NCBI GenBank assembly: GCA_035048815.1
Contig: JAUCBN010000042.1
Span: forward strand, 9,982,001 to 10,046,000
Length of the DNA: 64,000 bases
DNA from: Abelmoschus esculentus
Lineage: Eukaryota; Streptophyta; Magnoliopsida; Malvales; Malvaceae
Reading direction: 5' to 3'
The notes beneath the pieces are model-generated. The model made no database searches. It was not told where the DNA came from and saw only the letters and a list, made by a program, of their open reading frames with translations. Position 1 is the stretch's first letter, and every line of letters starts with the position of its first letter. The position numbers and the translations under genes are program-made. Positions 23,134 through 35,613 of this stretch are shown in pieces.

Positions 23134-26100
23134 AGAGGGGTCGTCCATCACGGCATACGCTCAAAGAGAGGTTCCGTTCACTATGACATACACTCGAAGA
23201 GAGAGGTCATTCACCGCGACATACGCTCGAAGAGAGGGGTCATTCACCGCGACATACGCTCAAAGAGAGGCACGACATACACTCAAAGAGAGGGATTGTT
23301 CATTATGACATGCACTCGAAGAGAGGGGTCATTCATAATGACATACGCTCAAAGAGAGGGTCGTCCATCACGGTATAAGCTCTAAGAAGGGACCATTCAT
23401 TATGACATGCACTCGAAGAGAGGGGTCTTTAATCGTGACATACGCTCAAAGAGAGGGGTCGTCCATCACGGTATAAGCTCAAAGAGGGGGACCTTTCACC
23501 ATGATAGGCACTAGAAGACAGGGGTCATTCATCTCTAAATATGCTCAAAGAGTTGGGTAATCGATCACGGTATACACTCAAAGAGAGGGACCGTTTATTC
23601 TAACATGCACTCAAAGAGAGAGGTCATTCATCGCGACATACACTCAAAGAGAGGGATCGTCCATCATGGTATATGCTCAAAGAGAGGGACTGTTCACCAT
23701 GACATGCACTCAAAGAGAGGGGTTATTCACCGCGACATACGCTCAAAGAGAGGGGTCGTCCATCACGGTATACGCTCTAAGAAAGGGACCATTCATTTTG
23801 GCATAAACTCGAAGAGAGGGGACATTCATCGCGACATATAATCAAAAAGAGGGGTCATAGATCACTGTATAAGCTCAAAGAGGGGGACCGTTCACCATGA
23901 CAGACATTCAAAGACAGGGGGCATTCATCGCAAAATATGCTCAAAAAGAGGGGTAATCGATCACGGTATACACTCAAAGAGAGGGATTGTTTATTCTAAC
24001 ACACACCAAAGAGAGAGGTCATTCATCACGACATACGCTCAAATAGAGGGGTCGTCCATCACTATATACGCTCAAAGAGAGGGTTATCCATCATGGTATA
24101 CGCTCAAAGAGAGGGACCGATCATCATGACTTTAACTCCAAAAGAGGGGTCATTAAATGCAGCATACGATCAAAGAGAGGGTCATCCATCACGGCATATA
24201 CTCAAAATAGGGAACGTTCATTATGACGGTATACACTCAAAGAGAGGGGCAACCACCACGATAGACTCTCTAAGAAAGGGACTGTTTATTATGACATGCA
24301 CTCGAAGAGAGGGTCATTCATCGCGACATACACTCAAAGAGAGGGGTCGTCCATCACGGTATACGCTTAAAGAGTGAGACCATTTACCATGACATGCACT
24401 CGAAGAGAAGGGTCATTCATCGCGATACATGCTCAGAGAGAGTGGTCGTCCATAACCACATACGCTCAAGAAGAGGGACCGTTTATGATGACTTACTCTC
24501 GAAGAGAAGGGTCATTCATCACGATTTACGCTCTAAGAAAGGGACCATTCATTATAACATGCACTCGAAGAGAGAGGTCATTCATCGCGACATACGCTCA
24601 AAGAGAAGATTCGTCCATCACGGTATACGCTCTAAGAAAGGGACCAATCTTTATGACATAGGCTCGAAGAGAGGGGTCATTCACCGCGATATACACTCAA
24701 AGAGAGGGGTCGTCCATCACGGTATACGCCTTAAGAAAGGGATTGTTTATTATGATATGCGCTCGAAAAGAGGGGTCATTCATTGCAATATATGCTCAAA
24801 GAGAGGGGTCGTCCATAACGGTATACGCTCAAAGAGAGAGGTTGTTCATTATAACATACACTCAAAGAGTGGGGTCATTCGTTGTGACGTATGCTCAAGG
24901 AGAAGGGTCGTCCTTCACGATATACCTTATAAGAAAGGGAGTGTTTAGTATAACATGCACTCGAGGAAAGGGTCATTCATCGCGACATACGCTCAAAGAG
25001 AAGGGTTGTCCATCAAAGTATACGCTCAAAGGGAGGGACCGTTCACCATGACATGCACTCAAAGAGAGGGGTCATTCATCGCGACATATGCTCAAAGAGA
25101 GGGTTCATCCATCATAGGATACGCTCAAAGAGAGGGGTCATCCATCACGGGATACACTCAAAGAGAGGGACCGGTCATTACGATATACTCTGGAAGAGAG
25201 GGGTCATTAACCGTGACATACGCTCAAAGAGAGGGGTCGTCCATCACGGCATATGCTCTACGAAAGGGATCGTTCATTATGACATGCACTCAAAGAGAGG
25301 AGTCATTCATCACGACATACGCTCAAAGAGAAGGGTCGTCTATCTCGGTATACACTCTAAAAAAGGGACCATTCATTATGACATGCACTAGAAGAGGGGT
25401 CATTCAACGCGACATATGCTCAAAAAGAGGTGTCGTCCATCACGATGTACGCTCAAAGAGAGGGACCGTTCACCAGGACATGCACACGAAGAGAAGGGTC
25501 ATTCATTGCGACATACGATCAAAGAGAGGGGTCGTCCATCACGGCATACGCTCAAAGAGAGGAGTCGTCCATCACGTGATACACTTAAAGAGAGGGACCG
25601 TTCACCATGACATGCACACGAAGAGAGGGTCATTCATCGTGACATACATCAAAAAGAGGGGTCGTCCATCATAATTTACGCTCAAAGAGAGGGACCTTTC
25701 ACCACGACATGCACTCAAAGAGTTGGGTCATTCATCGCGATATACGCTCAAAGAGAGGGACCGATCATTATGATATACGCTCGAAGAGAAGGGTCATTCT
25801 CCACGACATATACACAAAGAGAGGGGTTATCCATCATGGTATACCCTCTAAGAAAGGGACCGTTCATTATGACATGCACTCGTAGAGAGGGGTCAATCAT
25901 CTCGAAAAACGATTAAAGATATGGGTCGTCTTCACGGTATACGCTCTAAAAAGGGACTGTTCAATATGACATGCACTAGAAGAGAGGGGTCATTCAACGT
26001 GACATACGCTCTAAAAGAGGTGTCGTCCATCATGGTATACGCTCAAAGATAGGGACCCTTCACCAGGACAAGCACTCAAAGAGAGGGATCATCCATCACA

Positions 26101-26551
26101 GTATACGCTCAAAGAGAGGGACTCATCATTATAAAATACTCTCGAAGAGAGGGGTTATTGACCGCGACATACGCTCCAAGAGAGGGGTCGTCCATCACGG
26201 TATACGCTCTAAGAAAGGGACAATTCATTATTATATGCTCTTGAAGAGGGGTTATTCATCGCGACATACGCTCAAAGTGAATGGTCGTCCATTACGATAT
26301 ACACTCTAAGAAAGAGACCGTTCGCCACAACATGCACTCGAAGATTGGGGTCATTCATCGCGACATACGCTCAAAGATAGGGGTCGTCCATCACGTGATA
26401 CCCTCAAAGAGAGGGATCGGTCATTATGTTATCCGCTCGAAGAGATGGGTCATTCACCGCGATATACGCTCAAAGAGAGGTGTAGTCCATCACGTTATAC
26501 GCTCTAAGAAAGTGATCGTTCATTATAACATGCACTCGAAGATAGGGGTCA
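23134..26551 (+). repeat. 33-bp satellite, array block 1 (forward orientation)
   Basis: About 3.4 kb of tandem 33-bp monomers, roughly 100 copies. Three monomer types alternate into a 99-bp unit. Type A has 'actcgaagagaggggtcatt' then 'catcgcga'. Type B has 'gctcaaagagaggggtcgtc' then 'catcacgg'. Type C has 'gctctaagaaagggaccgtt' then 'cattatga'. Monomers differ by scattered substitutions, and some A-B-C units are incomplete. All three forward frames of the consensus lack stop codons, so long ORFs appear by chance of sequence; I do not call them genes. Confidence 0.95.
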
Positions 26552-28745
26552 TGTAACTACCCGGATTTCCCGTATCCGAGGTTCAGGTTAACCCAAAGTG
26601 TTGGGCTTGGTTTTGGCCCCGGGTTTGTACAGTTTGGAACTTAGGTTGTTGGGCCTTAGGCTTTAGGGCTGGGCTGGTTGTTGGGCTTGTTAGTTGTTGG
26701 GTTGGGGGTGATTTGGTAATTACCAAATAGAGACGAGAAGAGAGGGGTTTGGGGGTTTAATTTCTGTAGAGGAATGACCTCATTCCTTTTCTCTCTTCAC
26801 TCTCTATCCTCCCCCATTATAGAAGCAAGAAGAAGGTAAGGTAAAAGGTTTGATCTTTAAGAATCTTAGTGGGAATCTCGTTTTTATGCTTGAAGAAATG
26901 TTTTAGAGTTGTAAAGGATCTATAAAACAAGGTAAGGATGTTTGGTTTTGGTGTTAAATGGAGGTTCCTGTGGGGTTTTGGGTGGAGCTCGGGATTGAGT
27001 TTTGGAGCTTTAATCTTAGTCCCTTTTTGTGTTCTTTGACCTTGAGGAATCATCCTAAGTTCTTCTTAAACTGTTCTTCATCTTTCTCTTGTAGAGAAAG
27101 AAGGTGGTGAGCCATCAACAAGCTTGGGTAGAGGAAGAGTTTGACTAGAGGAAGCTCGAGTTGCTGCTGTTTTGCTAAGAGGTTGGTAATCCCACTCTTT
27201 CTTCATCATCCATTCATGGTAGAATGCATAGCATATAGAGAAATCTTGTATGTGTGTTGTCTTGCTTGGTTTGCTTGAAAATGTACCATTAATGGTGAAA
27301 TCCGAGTTTATGTGTTAAATGGTTGGAAATTGGTGTTAAAACATCCTAATCACTATTAAAAATGAGTAGGAAGACTTTAGAATAGGTTAGAATAAGTTTG
27401 GGGCTGAAAATCTAGAAATTCTAAGTGCAGACCTGCATTTCGTGCAGGGGGTATCATTACTCGGGCTACCAGTATCAATACCCATTAGAGTGTTTTGGCT
27501 TGTCGTTTTGGGGTATCAAACCATGGTTCGATACTGAGGCTTCTAGTAACTTTTTGTATCGATACCTGTATCGAAACGGTCGTTTAACCTTTTGTTGAGT
27601 TTTGAAGTGGTCAAAGAGTATCGATACTGGCATCGATACCCTTGTTCTGATACCCTCTTTGGGTGGGCATCGATGCTGGGTGTTTCGGTACCCCATATAA
27701 GGGTATCGATACCCCTGTGTTTTTGGCTAAGTTTGAGTAGAGTTTTGGGGCTCGAAGATTTAATAAATACTTCCATTAATCTTAAAAGCTATGAAAGGAA
27801 TTTTAAGCTAAGATTGATAATTATAACCCTAAAAGGCTTAAGAACGACAAGACTTAACATGCCTTGTTGTGATAAGATCCTAGGTGGATCGTTTGTGTGG
27901 TTTGAGTCCTTGAGCGTTGGAAATCTAGATATCCATAAGTGTTGCAACACATCGAAGGCCATCCGATGTAACATTCTGGATGATGATTTGATGACTATCC
28001 CGAGTGTAGGATCCCGATTCTTTGTGGACGCAGGTCTCATTCTAAGATACTCGATGTGGCATTCCGAGTATGGGATTTGGAGGATCCCGATGCTGTGTCG
28101 ATGCGGGCCTCATCCTTGAGTAAGGGATCCCGATGCTGTGTGGACACGGGCCCTACTTGTAGTGTAGGATCCCGATATTGTGTGGATGCGGGCCTCACTA
28201 CCTTGTGTGTTTTGCTGATTGTATATGCTGTGCGCGATAATATACATCTCATTTATGCCATGTGTTAGGCATGCAGGCTAGACCATCATACCATGCATGT
28301 GATTTGTATGCCATGCTTTATTGCTTTGATATGCATGATGTTGGCCGAGTTCGGCGTATCCACTAAGCTTGTGTGGCTCAGCGTTCGAAATCTTTTTTGT
28401 ACGTAGGTTAGGTGAAGCGGGTTCCGTGGAGCACCATCAAGTTTCAGATTTCAGCATCGACCGAGTTGTCAGAGTACACTTATAGATGTAGTGGGCATAA
28501 TAAGATGTTGAACCCTATATGTAATTGTAACTCTGTTTATTAAATTTAGGTCGAATATTTTAACGGGTTTGTAATAATTTTGGAGCTCCAAATTTCTTTA
28601 AACTATTTTGGGCTTGTTTTAATTCAAGTGGATTTTATGGAAATTGGTTTTGGACTCTATGTGATTTTATTATTGGACTTTTATAGAAAATTTTGAAATA
28701 CGGGTTTTGGGTCGGCCCAATGTGACATCCGTGTTGGGTGTTACA
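26552..28745 (+). repeat. 5' LTR of the Tekay/Del-like element
   Basis: About 2.19 kb, starting TGTAACTACCCGG and ending GGTGTTACA. It contains a cluster of palindromic GTATCGATAC-type motifs (27556-27565, 27617-27628, 27701-27714). It also has a short tandem repeat of ~43 bp with core GGATCCCGAT at about 28009, 28082, 28125 and 28167. No gene is seen inside; ORFs here are incidental. Confidence 0.9.
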
Positions 28746-28748
28746 TTT

Positions 28749-28762
28749 AGTATTATCAGAGC
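28749..28762 (+). other. Primer-binding site, mutated
   Basis: 'tagtattatcagag' then 'ccc' follows the 5' LTR by three bases. It resembles the initiator-tRNA-Met primer site with a few changes, including an extra 'ta'. Its place between LTR and gag supports the call. Confidence 0.65.
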
Positions 28763-28916
28763 CCAGGTTGAGTCAGTTCTAGGAGTCCCCGGGGAGTCTA
28801 GTGTGTTATATAGGTGTTAGACTAGTACTTGCCCACGAGTCGATATAGTATTTTTAAAGCTAAAAATTCGATGGTGTAATCCTGTTGTGGTCATTGTTGT
28901 CTAGGAGCTGTTAAGC

Positions 28917-29859
28917 ATGCCTAGACACGTGAGAGATCAGAAGGAGAGCCGGGGTTCTCGAGGAGGAGATTCTGACTATGAGTATGAGCCCTATGAGGAG
29001 GTGCCATCGGACGATGCATATGGTCAGGGGGGCAACTACTTTGCGCAGCTGAATCGGATCCAGCGCCAGATAGTGAGAGCTATATCTAGGCCGTCTTCTA
29101 CGCCTCCTAAGGCACCGGTTGAGAGGGTGCAAAGAGAAGGTGCTGCTGACTTCTTTAGTACGGGATAAGATAATCCCATACAGGCAGATCAGTGGTTGCA
29201 CGACACAAGGTGGATCATGAGACAGATGAGACTGAGATCCGAAGATAAGTTATCGTGTGTGTTGTCGCTTCTAAAGGGCAACACGAGAGGGTGGTGGGAG
29301 ACTGTTGAGCAGGGTTGGTATCCCCATCGTCCTAAGTAGGAGGACTTTCTTGAGGAGTTTGAGAGTAAGTATGTGGTCGAGACTCACATCGACACCCTGA
29401 GGGAACGGTTTACCCATCTGGTTCAAGGGAACTGTTCAGTCTTTGCTTATGAGCAGGAGTTCCTTCAGTTGAGCCAGTATACCCCGAAGCTTGTTGCTAC
29501 CAAGAAGATGAGATGCAAGAGGTTCTTGAGGGGTCTGAGGAAGGAGATCCAGACTTATCTTACTGCTAGACCACCTACGGTGTTTTCAGAGTTAGCTGCC
29601 AGTGCTAAGTCCCTTGAGTAGGTTTAGGTTTTGACGTAGGAGACAGTCTGTGTCTTCTTCTGTTGGGGTTCCCGAGAGTTTACAGAGGAGTGTCAGTATT
29701 CAGGTTTGTAATCAGTGTGACCGAAATCATCAAGGACCGTGTTGGGGCAACGTTAGAGTTTTCTTTCAGTGTGGGTCTTCAGAGCACTTTGTAAGGGATT
29801 TCCCTGAGGTTTTGACGTCATCACCGGTTCAGGCTTAGAGGGTTGTGTTTTAGGCTCAG
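28917..29859 (+). pseudogene. Gag of the Tekay/Del-like element
   Basis: The start is ATG at 28917 (MPRHVRDQKESRG). The capsid-like region is recognisable: ADQWLHDTRWIM, TRGWWETVEQGW, and FLRGLRKEIQTYL at about 29520-29560. A knuckle region follows in another frame: CNQCDRNHQGPCWG, then FFQCGSSEHFVRDF. In the second knuckle the first and last Cys of CCHC are Phe, so zinc binding would be lost. In-frame stops lie at 29166, 29336 and 29619, two more follow shortly after, and a frameshift falls before 29650. The protein would have formed the virus-like particle. Confidence 0.85.
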
Positions 29860-32800
29860 AGAGGCCCTGGGTTTTTGCGTGGCGGAGCTAGCCATGCATC
29901 AGGAGGCACTTTTCAGTCCACCGCTAGAGCACCGACGAGACAGTATGTTGTGAGGGCACAAGAGGACTGTGCTGCTACCGATGTGATCTCAGATACGTTC
30001 AGTTTATTTTTTGTACCTATTTTTGCTCTTGTGGACTCAGGGTCTACCCACTCGTATATCCGTAGTGGGATATCTTAGCAGTGGGGGGTACCAACGGAGG
30101 ATCTTGAGGTAGAGGTCCGTGTGACAAGCCCGTTGGGGTTGGATGTGTTAGTGGATAAGGTCTATTGGAGGTGTTCGATCGACGTGCAAGGATCGTTCTT
30201 CCCGGCCGATCTTATGGTTTTTCCGTTTTAAGAGTTCGACGCAATCCTAGGAATGGATTGGTTGTTCGAACATGATGCAAGTTTGGGGTGCAAAACTAAG
30301 AGTTTGAAACTCAGAGTAGCATATGGTTCTAAGCTTGTTGTGAGGGGAGAGAGGAACCCGTGTTTACCAAATGTGGTGTCCGCGTTGACAGCTCAGAGGT
30401 TGATCCAACAGGGTTGTGAGGCTTTCTTATCTCGAGTGGTGGATGTGAGCGTTGAGAGTCCGATGTTGGAGAGCTTGAGGATAGTTTGTGAGTATCCTGA
30501 TGTGTTTCCAGAGGAGTTTCGTAGGATACATCCCGACCATGAGTTGGAGTTTTGAATAGAGGTGTTACCGGGAACAGCACCGGTATCTATAGCACCGTAT
30601 CATATGGAACCGACGGAGATGAGGGAGTTAAAACAACAGATACAGGAGTTGCTTGAGAGAAGTTTTATCTGACCGAGTGTGTCACTGTGGGGAGCACCGA
30701 TCCTATTTGTTAAGAAGAAGGACGGATCGATGAGGATGGGCATCGAATATCGTCATCTCAATAAGGTCACGATCAAGAATCGTTATCCTCTGCTTAGGAT
30801 CGATGATTTGTTTGATCAGTTGAGGGTGTCCGTGTGTTTTCTAAGATAGATCTGAGGTCAGGATATTATTAGTTGAAGGTGGTGGATCAGGATGTCCAGA
30901 AAACTACTTTTAAGACACGGTACGGACATTATGAGTTTCTAGTGATGCCGTTTGGACTCACTAATGCACCTACAGCTTTTATGGACTTGATGAACCGGAT
31001 CTTTCAGCCGTATCTAGATCAGTTTCTGGTTGTTTTCATCGATGACATCTTGGTGTATTCACGCTCAGAGGAGGAGCTTGATTATCACCTAAGAGTGGTT
31101 CTTCAGGTGTAGAGGGATAGGCGTATGTACGCCAAGTTCCGTAAGTGCGAGTTTTTGTTGTCAGAGGTGGCGTTTCTTGGCCACATAGTTGCAACGGATG
31201 GTATCCGAGTAGATCCCCAGAAGATACAAGCTGTGGTGAAATGGAAACCACCGAGGAATGCATCAGAAATTCGTAGCTTTCTTGGACTTGCCGGATACTA
31301 TAGGAGGTTCGTTAAGGGTTTTTCGATCATAGCGGCACCTTTAACCAAGTTACTGCAGAAGGAAGTTCCGTTTGTATGGAACGAGAGGAGACAACAAAGT
31401 TTTGAGCAGTTGAAAGCTTATCTGACAGAGGCAGCGGTCTTGACGCAACCGAAACTGGGAAAAGATTATGTCATGTTTAGTAATGCTTCCTTGAATGGGT
31501 TAGGTTGTGTGCTTATGCAAGAGGGTAAGGTGGTTGCTTACGCCTCAAGGCAGTTGAAACCCCATGAGAGGAATTATCCTACACATAATCTTGAGCTAGC
31601 AGCAATTATCTTCGCTTTGAAGATATGGAGGCATTATCTCTATGGGGAGAAATGCTACATCTATACTGACTATAAGAGTTTGAAGTATCTGCTTACCCAG
31701 AAAGAGTTGAATCTGAGACAACATCGGTGGATAGAGTTGTTAAAGGACTATGACTGTGTCATAGAATATCACCACGGTAAGGCGAATGTGGTCGTCGATG
31801 CCCTGAGTAAGAAGTCTATGTCGGACTTGAGAGCCTTGTTTGCTCGGTTGAGGATGATCAATGATGGTGGTTTGTTGGCTGAGTTGCATGTGGAGCCCAC
31901 GCTTGTTCAAGAGATAAAGAGAGCTTAGGTGTTAGACGAGGAGTTGGTAGCTCGGTTAGAGGATGTGCAGAGAGGTAAGTCGTTAGACTTTGAAGTACGA
32001 GATGGTGGTTTCTTGTACTTTCAGGGTCGGCTATGTGTTCCCGCGTTGGAGGATCTGAGGGATCGTATCTTGAGGGAAGCTTACCGTAATCCATTCTCCG
32101 TTCATCCGGGTAGTAACAAGATGTACCAGGATCTTCGTCCTTTCTTTTGGTGGTCGTGCCTGAAAAGAGATATGTCAGAGTTTGTGACAAGGTGTTTGGC
32201 ATGTCAACAAGTGAAGGCGGAGCATCAGGTTCCTTCAGGTTTGCCTCAGCCTATCCAGATTCCATAGTGGAAGTGGGATCATGTGACCATGGACTTTGTC
32301 ACCGGGTTACCGACGACGTTGAGGAAACATGATGCTATATGGGTCATAGTTGACCGGTTGACCAAGTCAGCTCACTTCTTACCGGTAAGGATAGACATCA
32401 GTTTGGAAAAGTTGACTCAGTTGTACATCAAAGAGATCGTGATGTTGCATGGTGTAACTTCATCGATCATATCGGATAAGGATCCGAGGTTCATAGAGAG
32501 GTTGTGGAGGTCTATCCACTAGGCTCTAGACACCAAGTTGCACTTCAATACTGCTTTGCATCCTCAGACCGATAGACAGTCTGAGAGAGTTATCCAGGTC
32601 TTGGAGGATATGCTTCGGTTTTGTGCGGTAGACTTTGCTCATAGTTTGGAGGAGTAGTTGTCGTTGGTAGAGTTTGCTTACAACAACAGTTATCAGTCGA
32701 GCATCAGGATGGCTCCTCTTGAGGCCTTGTACGGGCGAAGGTGTAGGACACCTTTGTGTTGGATAGAGCTCAATGAGAGAAAGATAGTGAGTTCGGAACT

Positions 32801-33340
32801 TGTTAAGGAAACTGAGGAGAAAGTTTAGATCATCAAGGAGAGGTTACAAGCAGCTTTTGACAGAGAGAAGGCTTATGCGGATAAGAAGCATAAGTACATC
32901 GAGTATGAGCTTTGTGAGAAAGTGTTTCTCAAGGTATCTCCATGGAAGGGTATCATCCGGTTTGGTCAGAAGGGAAAGTTGAATCCAAGGTATATCGGCC
33001 TAATGAGGTGCTTCAGAGGGTTGGACCGGTAGCTTATCGGCTAGCTTTGCCTCTGGAGTTGGCACATATACACGATGTGTTCCACATGTCAATGTTGAGA
33101 CGTTACCGTTCCGATCCCTCACATGTGGTTCAGCTTGAGGAAATCGAAGTCAATATGGATTTGACTTATGAGGAAAGGCCCATCAGAATCGTAGATAGAG
33201 GAGTTAAAGAGCTTCGGAACAAGTGCATACCTTTGGTAAAGGTTTTGTGGAGGAACAATGGGATCGAAGAGGCAACATGGGAATCGGAGAAAGACATGAG
33301 AGCTCAGTATCCTCATCTCTTCCTGACAGGTAAATTTTGA
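29860..33340 (+). pseudogene. Pol of the Tekay/Del-like element: PR, RT, RNase H, IN, chromodomain-like tail
   Basis: Protease motif DSGSTHSYI is at about 30033. RT runs from about 30556 to 31120, with KKDGS, MPFGLTNAPTAF and FIDDIL (31034-31050). RNase H follows with SNASLNGLG, where the usual catalytic Asp is Asn, and TDYKSLKYL. Integrase has a CLACQQVK zinc-finger half, MDFVTGLP, SDKDPRF and QSERVIQ (the D, D and E), then the C-terminal LWRNNGIEEATWE and PHLF segment typical of chromodomain-like tails. In-frame stops include about 30076, 30229, 30556, 30670, 30868, 31110, 31926, 32265, 32520, 32656 and 32827. Frameshifts lie near 30830 and 33000. The longest open stretch (31125-31928) covers RT thumb and RNase H. 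Confidence 0.92.
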
Positions 33341-33355
33341 GGACGAAATTTTCTT

Positions 33356-33370
33356 TAAGGAGGGAAGAGT
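33356..33370 (+). other. Polypurine tract
   Basis: 'aaggagggaagagt' directly precedes the 3' LTR start at 33371. Confidence 0.85.
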
Positions 33371-35613
33371 TGTAACGACCCGGATTTCCCGTACCCAAGG
33401 GTCGGGTTAACCCAAAGTGTTGGGCTTGGTTTTGGGCCCCGGGTTTGTACAGTTTGGACCTTAGGTTGTTGGGCCTTAGGCTTTAGGGCTGGTCTGGTTG
33501 TTGGGCTTGTTAGTTGTTGGATTGGGGGTGATTTGGTAATTACCAAATAGAGATGAGAAGAGAGGGGTTTGGGGGTTTAATTTCTGCAGAGGAATGACCT
33601 CATTCCTTTTCTCTCTTCACTCTCCATCCTCCCCCATCATAGAAGCAAGAAGAAGGTAAGGTAAAAGGTTTGATCTTTAAGAATCTTAGTGGGAATCTCG
33701 CTTTTATGCTTGAAGAAAGGTTGTAGAGCAGTAAAGGATCTATAAAACAAGGTAAGGATGTTTGGTTTTGGTGTTAGATGGAGGTTCTTGTGGGTTTTTT
33801 GGTGGAGCTCGGGATTGAGCTTTGGAGCTTTAATCCCAATCCCTTTTTATGTTCTTAGACCTTGAGGAATCATCCTAAGTTCTTCCTAAACCGTTCTTCA
33901 TCTTTCTCTTATAGAGAAAGAAGGTGGTGAGCCATCAACAAGCTTGGGTAGAGAAAGAGTTTGACTAGAGGAAGCTCAGTTTGCTGCTGTTTTGCTAAGA
34001 GGTTGGTAATCCCACTCTTTCTTCATCATCCATTCATGGTAGAATGCATAGCATATAGAGAAATCATGTATGTGTGTTGTCTTGCTTGGTTTGCTTGAAT
34101 ATGGGTCATTAATGGTGAAATACGAGTTTATGTGTTAAATGGTTGGAAATTGGTGTTAAACATCCCCTAATCACTATTAAAAGTGAGTAGGAAGAATTTA
34201 GAATCGGTTAGATTAAGTTTAGGGGTGGAAAGCTATAAATTTAAGTGTAGACCTGCATTTCGTGCAGGGGGTATCGATACTCGCCCTACCGGTATCGATA
34301 CCCATTAGTGTGTTTTGGCTTGTTGTTCAAGGGTATCGAACCATGGTTCGATACTGAGGCTTTCAGTAACTTTTTGTATCGATACCTGTATCGAAACGGT
34401 CCTTTCCCCTTTTGTTGACTTTTGAAGTGGTCAAAGAGTATTGATACTGGTATCGATACCCTTATTCCTATACCCTGTTTGAGTAGGCATCGATGCTGGG
34501 TGTTTCGATACCCCATTTAAGGGTATCGATACCCCTGTGTTTTTGGCTAAGTTTGAGTAGAGTTTTGGGGCTCGGAGATTTAATAAATACTTCTATTAAT
34601 CTTAAAAGCTATGAAATGAATTTTAAGCTAAGATTGATAATTATAACCCCCGAAAGGTTTAAGAACGACAAGACTTAACATGCTTTGTTGTGATAAGATC
34701 CTAGGTGGATCTTTTGTGTGGTTTGAATCCTTGAGCGTTGGAAATCTGGATCTCTATAAGTGTTGCAACACATCGAAGGCCATCCGATGTAACATTCCGG
34801 ATGAGGATTTGACGACTCTCCCGACTGTAGGATCCCGATGTTGTTTGGACTCATGCCTTATTTGAAGATACTCGATGTGGCATTCCGAGTATGGGATTTG
34901 GAGGATCCCGATGCTGTATGGACGCAGGCCTTAATCCCGGATGTAGGATCTTGATGCTGTATAGACGCGGGCCTCATCCTTGAGTAAGGGATCCCGATAC
35001 TGTATGGACGCGGACCCTACTCATAGTGTAGGATCTCGATGCTGTGTGTATGCGGGCCTCAGTACCTTGTGTGTTTTGCTGATTGTATATGCTTTGTGCG
35101 ATAATATACATCTCATTTACGCCATGTGTTAGGAAAGCAGGCTAGACCATCATACCATGAATGTGATTTATATGTCATGCTTTATTGCTTTGATATGCAT
35201 GATGTTGGACGAGTTTGGCCTATCCACTGAACTTATGTGGCTCAATGTTCGAAATCTGTTTTCGTGCGTAAGTTAGGTGAAGCGGGTTCCGTGGAGCACC
35301 ATCAAGGTTCGAATTTCAGCATCGATCGAGTTGTCAGAGTACACTTATAGATGTAGTGGGCATAGTACTATGTTGAACCCTATATGTAATTGTAACTTTG
35401 TTTATTAAATTTGGGTCGGATGTTTTAACAAGTCTGTAATAATTTTGGAGCTCCTAATTTCTTTAAACTATTTTGGGCTTGTTTTAATTTAAGTGGATTT
35501 TATAGAAATTGGTTTTGGACTCTATGTGATTTTATTATTGGACTTTTAAAGAAAATTTTGAAATACAGGTTTTGGGCCGGAGGCCCAATGTGACATTCGG
35601 GTTGGGTGTTATA
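33371..35613 (+). repeat. 3' LTR of the Tekay/Del-like element
   Basis: About 2.24 kb, closely similar to 26552-28745 with scattered substitutions. It is about 49 bp longer, mostly explained by one extra ~43-bp GGATCCCGAT-type unit (cores at about 34830, 34902, 34947, 34989, 35030). Palindromic GTATCGATAC motifs are better preserved here than in the 5' LTR, for example at 34271-34280 and 34291-34301. Confidence 0.9.

Larger units (their letters stand above)
26552..35613 (+). mobile_element. Tekay/Del-like Ty3/gypsy retrotransposon, complete in outline, degenerate
   Basis: A plus-strand element of about 9.06 kb inserted in the 33-bp satellite. The 5' LTR is 26552-28745 and the 3' LTR 33371-35613, both beginning TGTAAC. 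A primer site lies at 28749-28762 and a polypurine tract ends at 33370. Flanking 5-mers are GGTCA (26547-26551) and TGTCA (35614-35618), a target duplication with one change. The satellite resumes in phase with 'ttcatcgcgaca'. Gene order is gag, protease, RT, RNase H, integrase, chromodomain-like tail. Many in-frame stops make it non-autonomous. The Tekay/Del assignment rests on gene order, long LTRs and the C-terminal tail. Confidence 0.92.

Noticed and set aside
23134..26551. Regular 33-bp repeats resembling a CRISPR array
   Set aside because: There are no unique spacers; repeats abut directly, drift in sequence and lie in plant heterochromatin with no cas genes.
23126..26556. Many forward-strand ORFs of 60-240 codons with repeats such as YAQREGSS and MHSKRGV
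   Set aside because: They are the three reading frames of the stop-free 33-bp satellite; overlapping frames cannot all be genes and none has a promoter or non-repeat domain.
27475..28268. Several ORFs on both strands (up to 175 codons)
   Set aside because: They lie in the 5' LTR of the Tekay/Del-like element over the palindrome cluster and tandem repeat; the 3' LTR copies carry different breaks.
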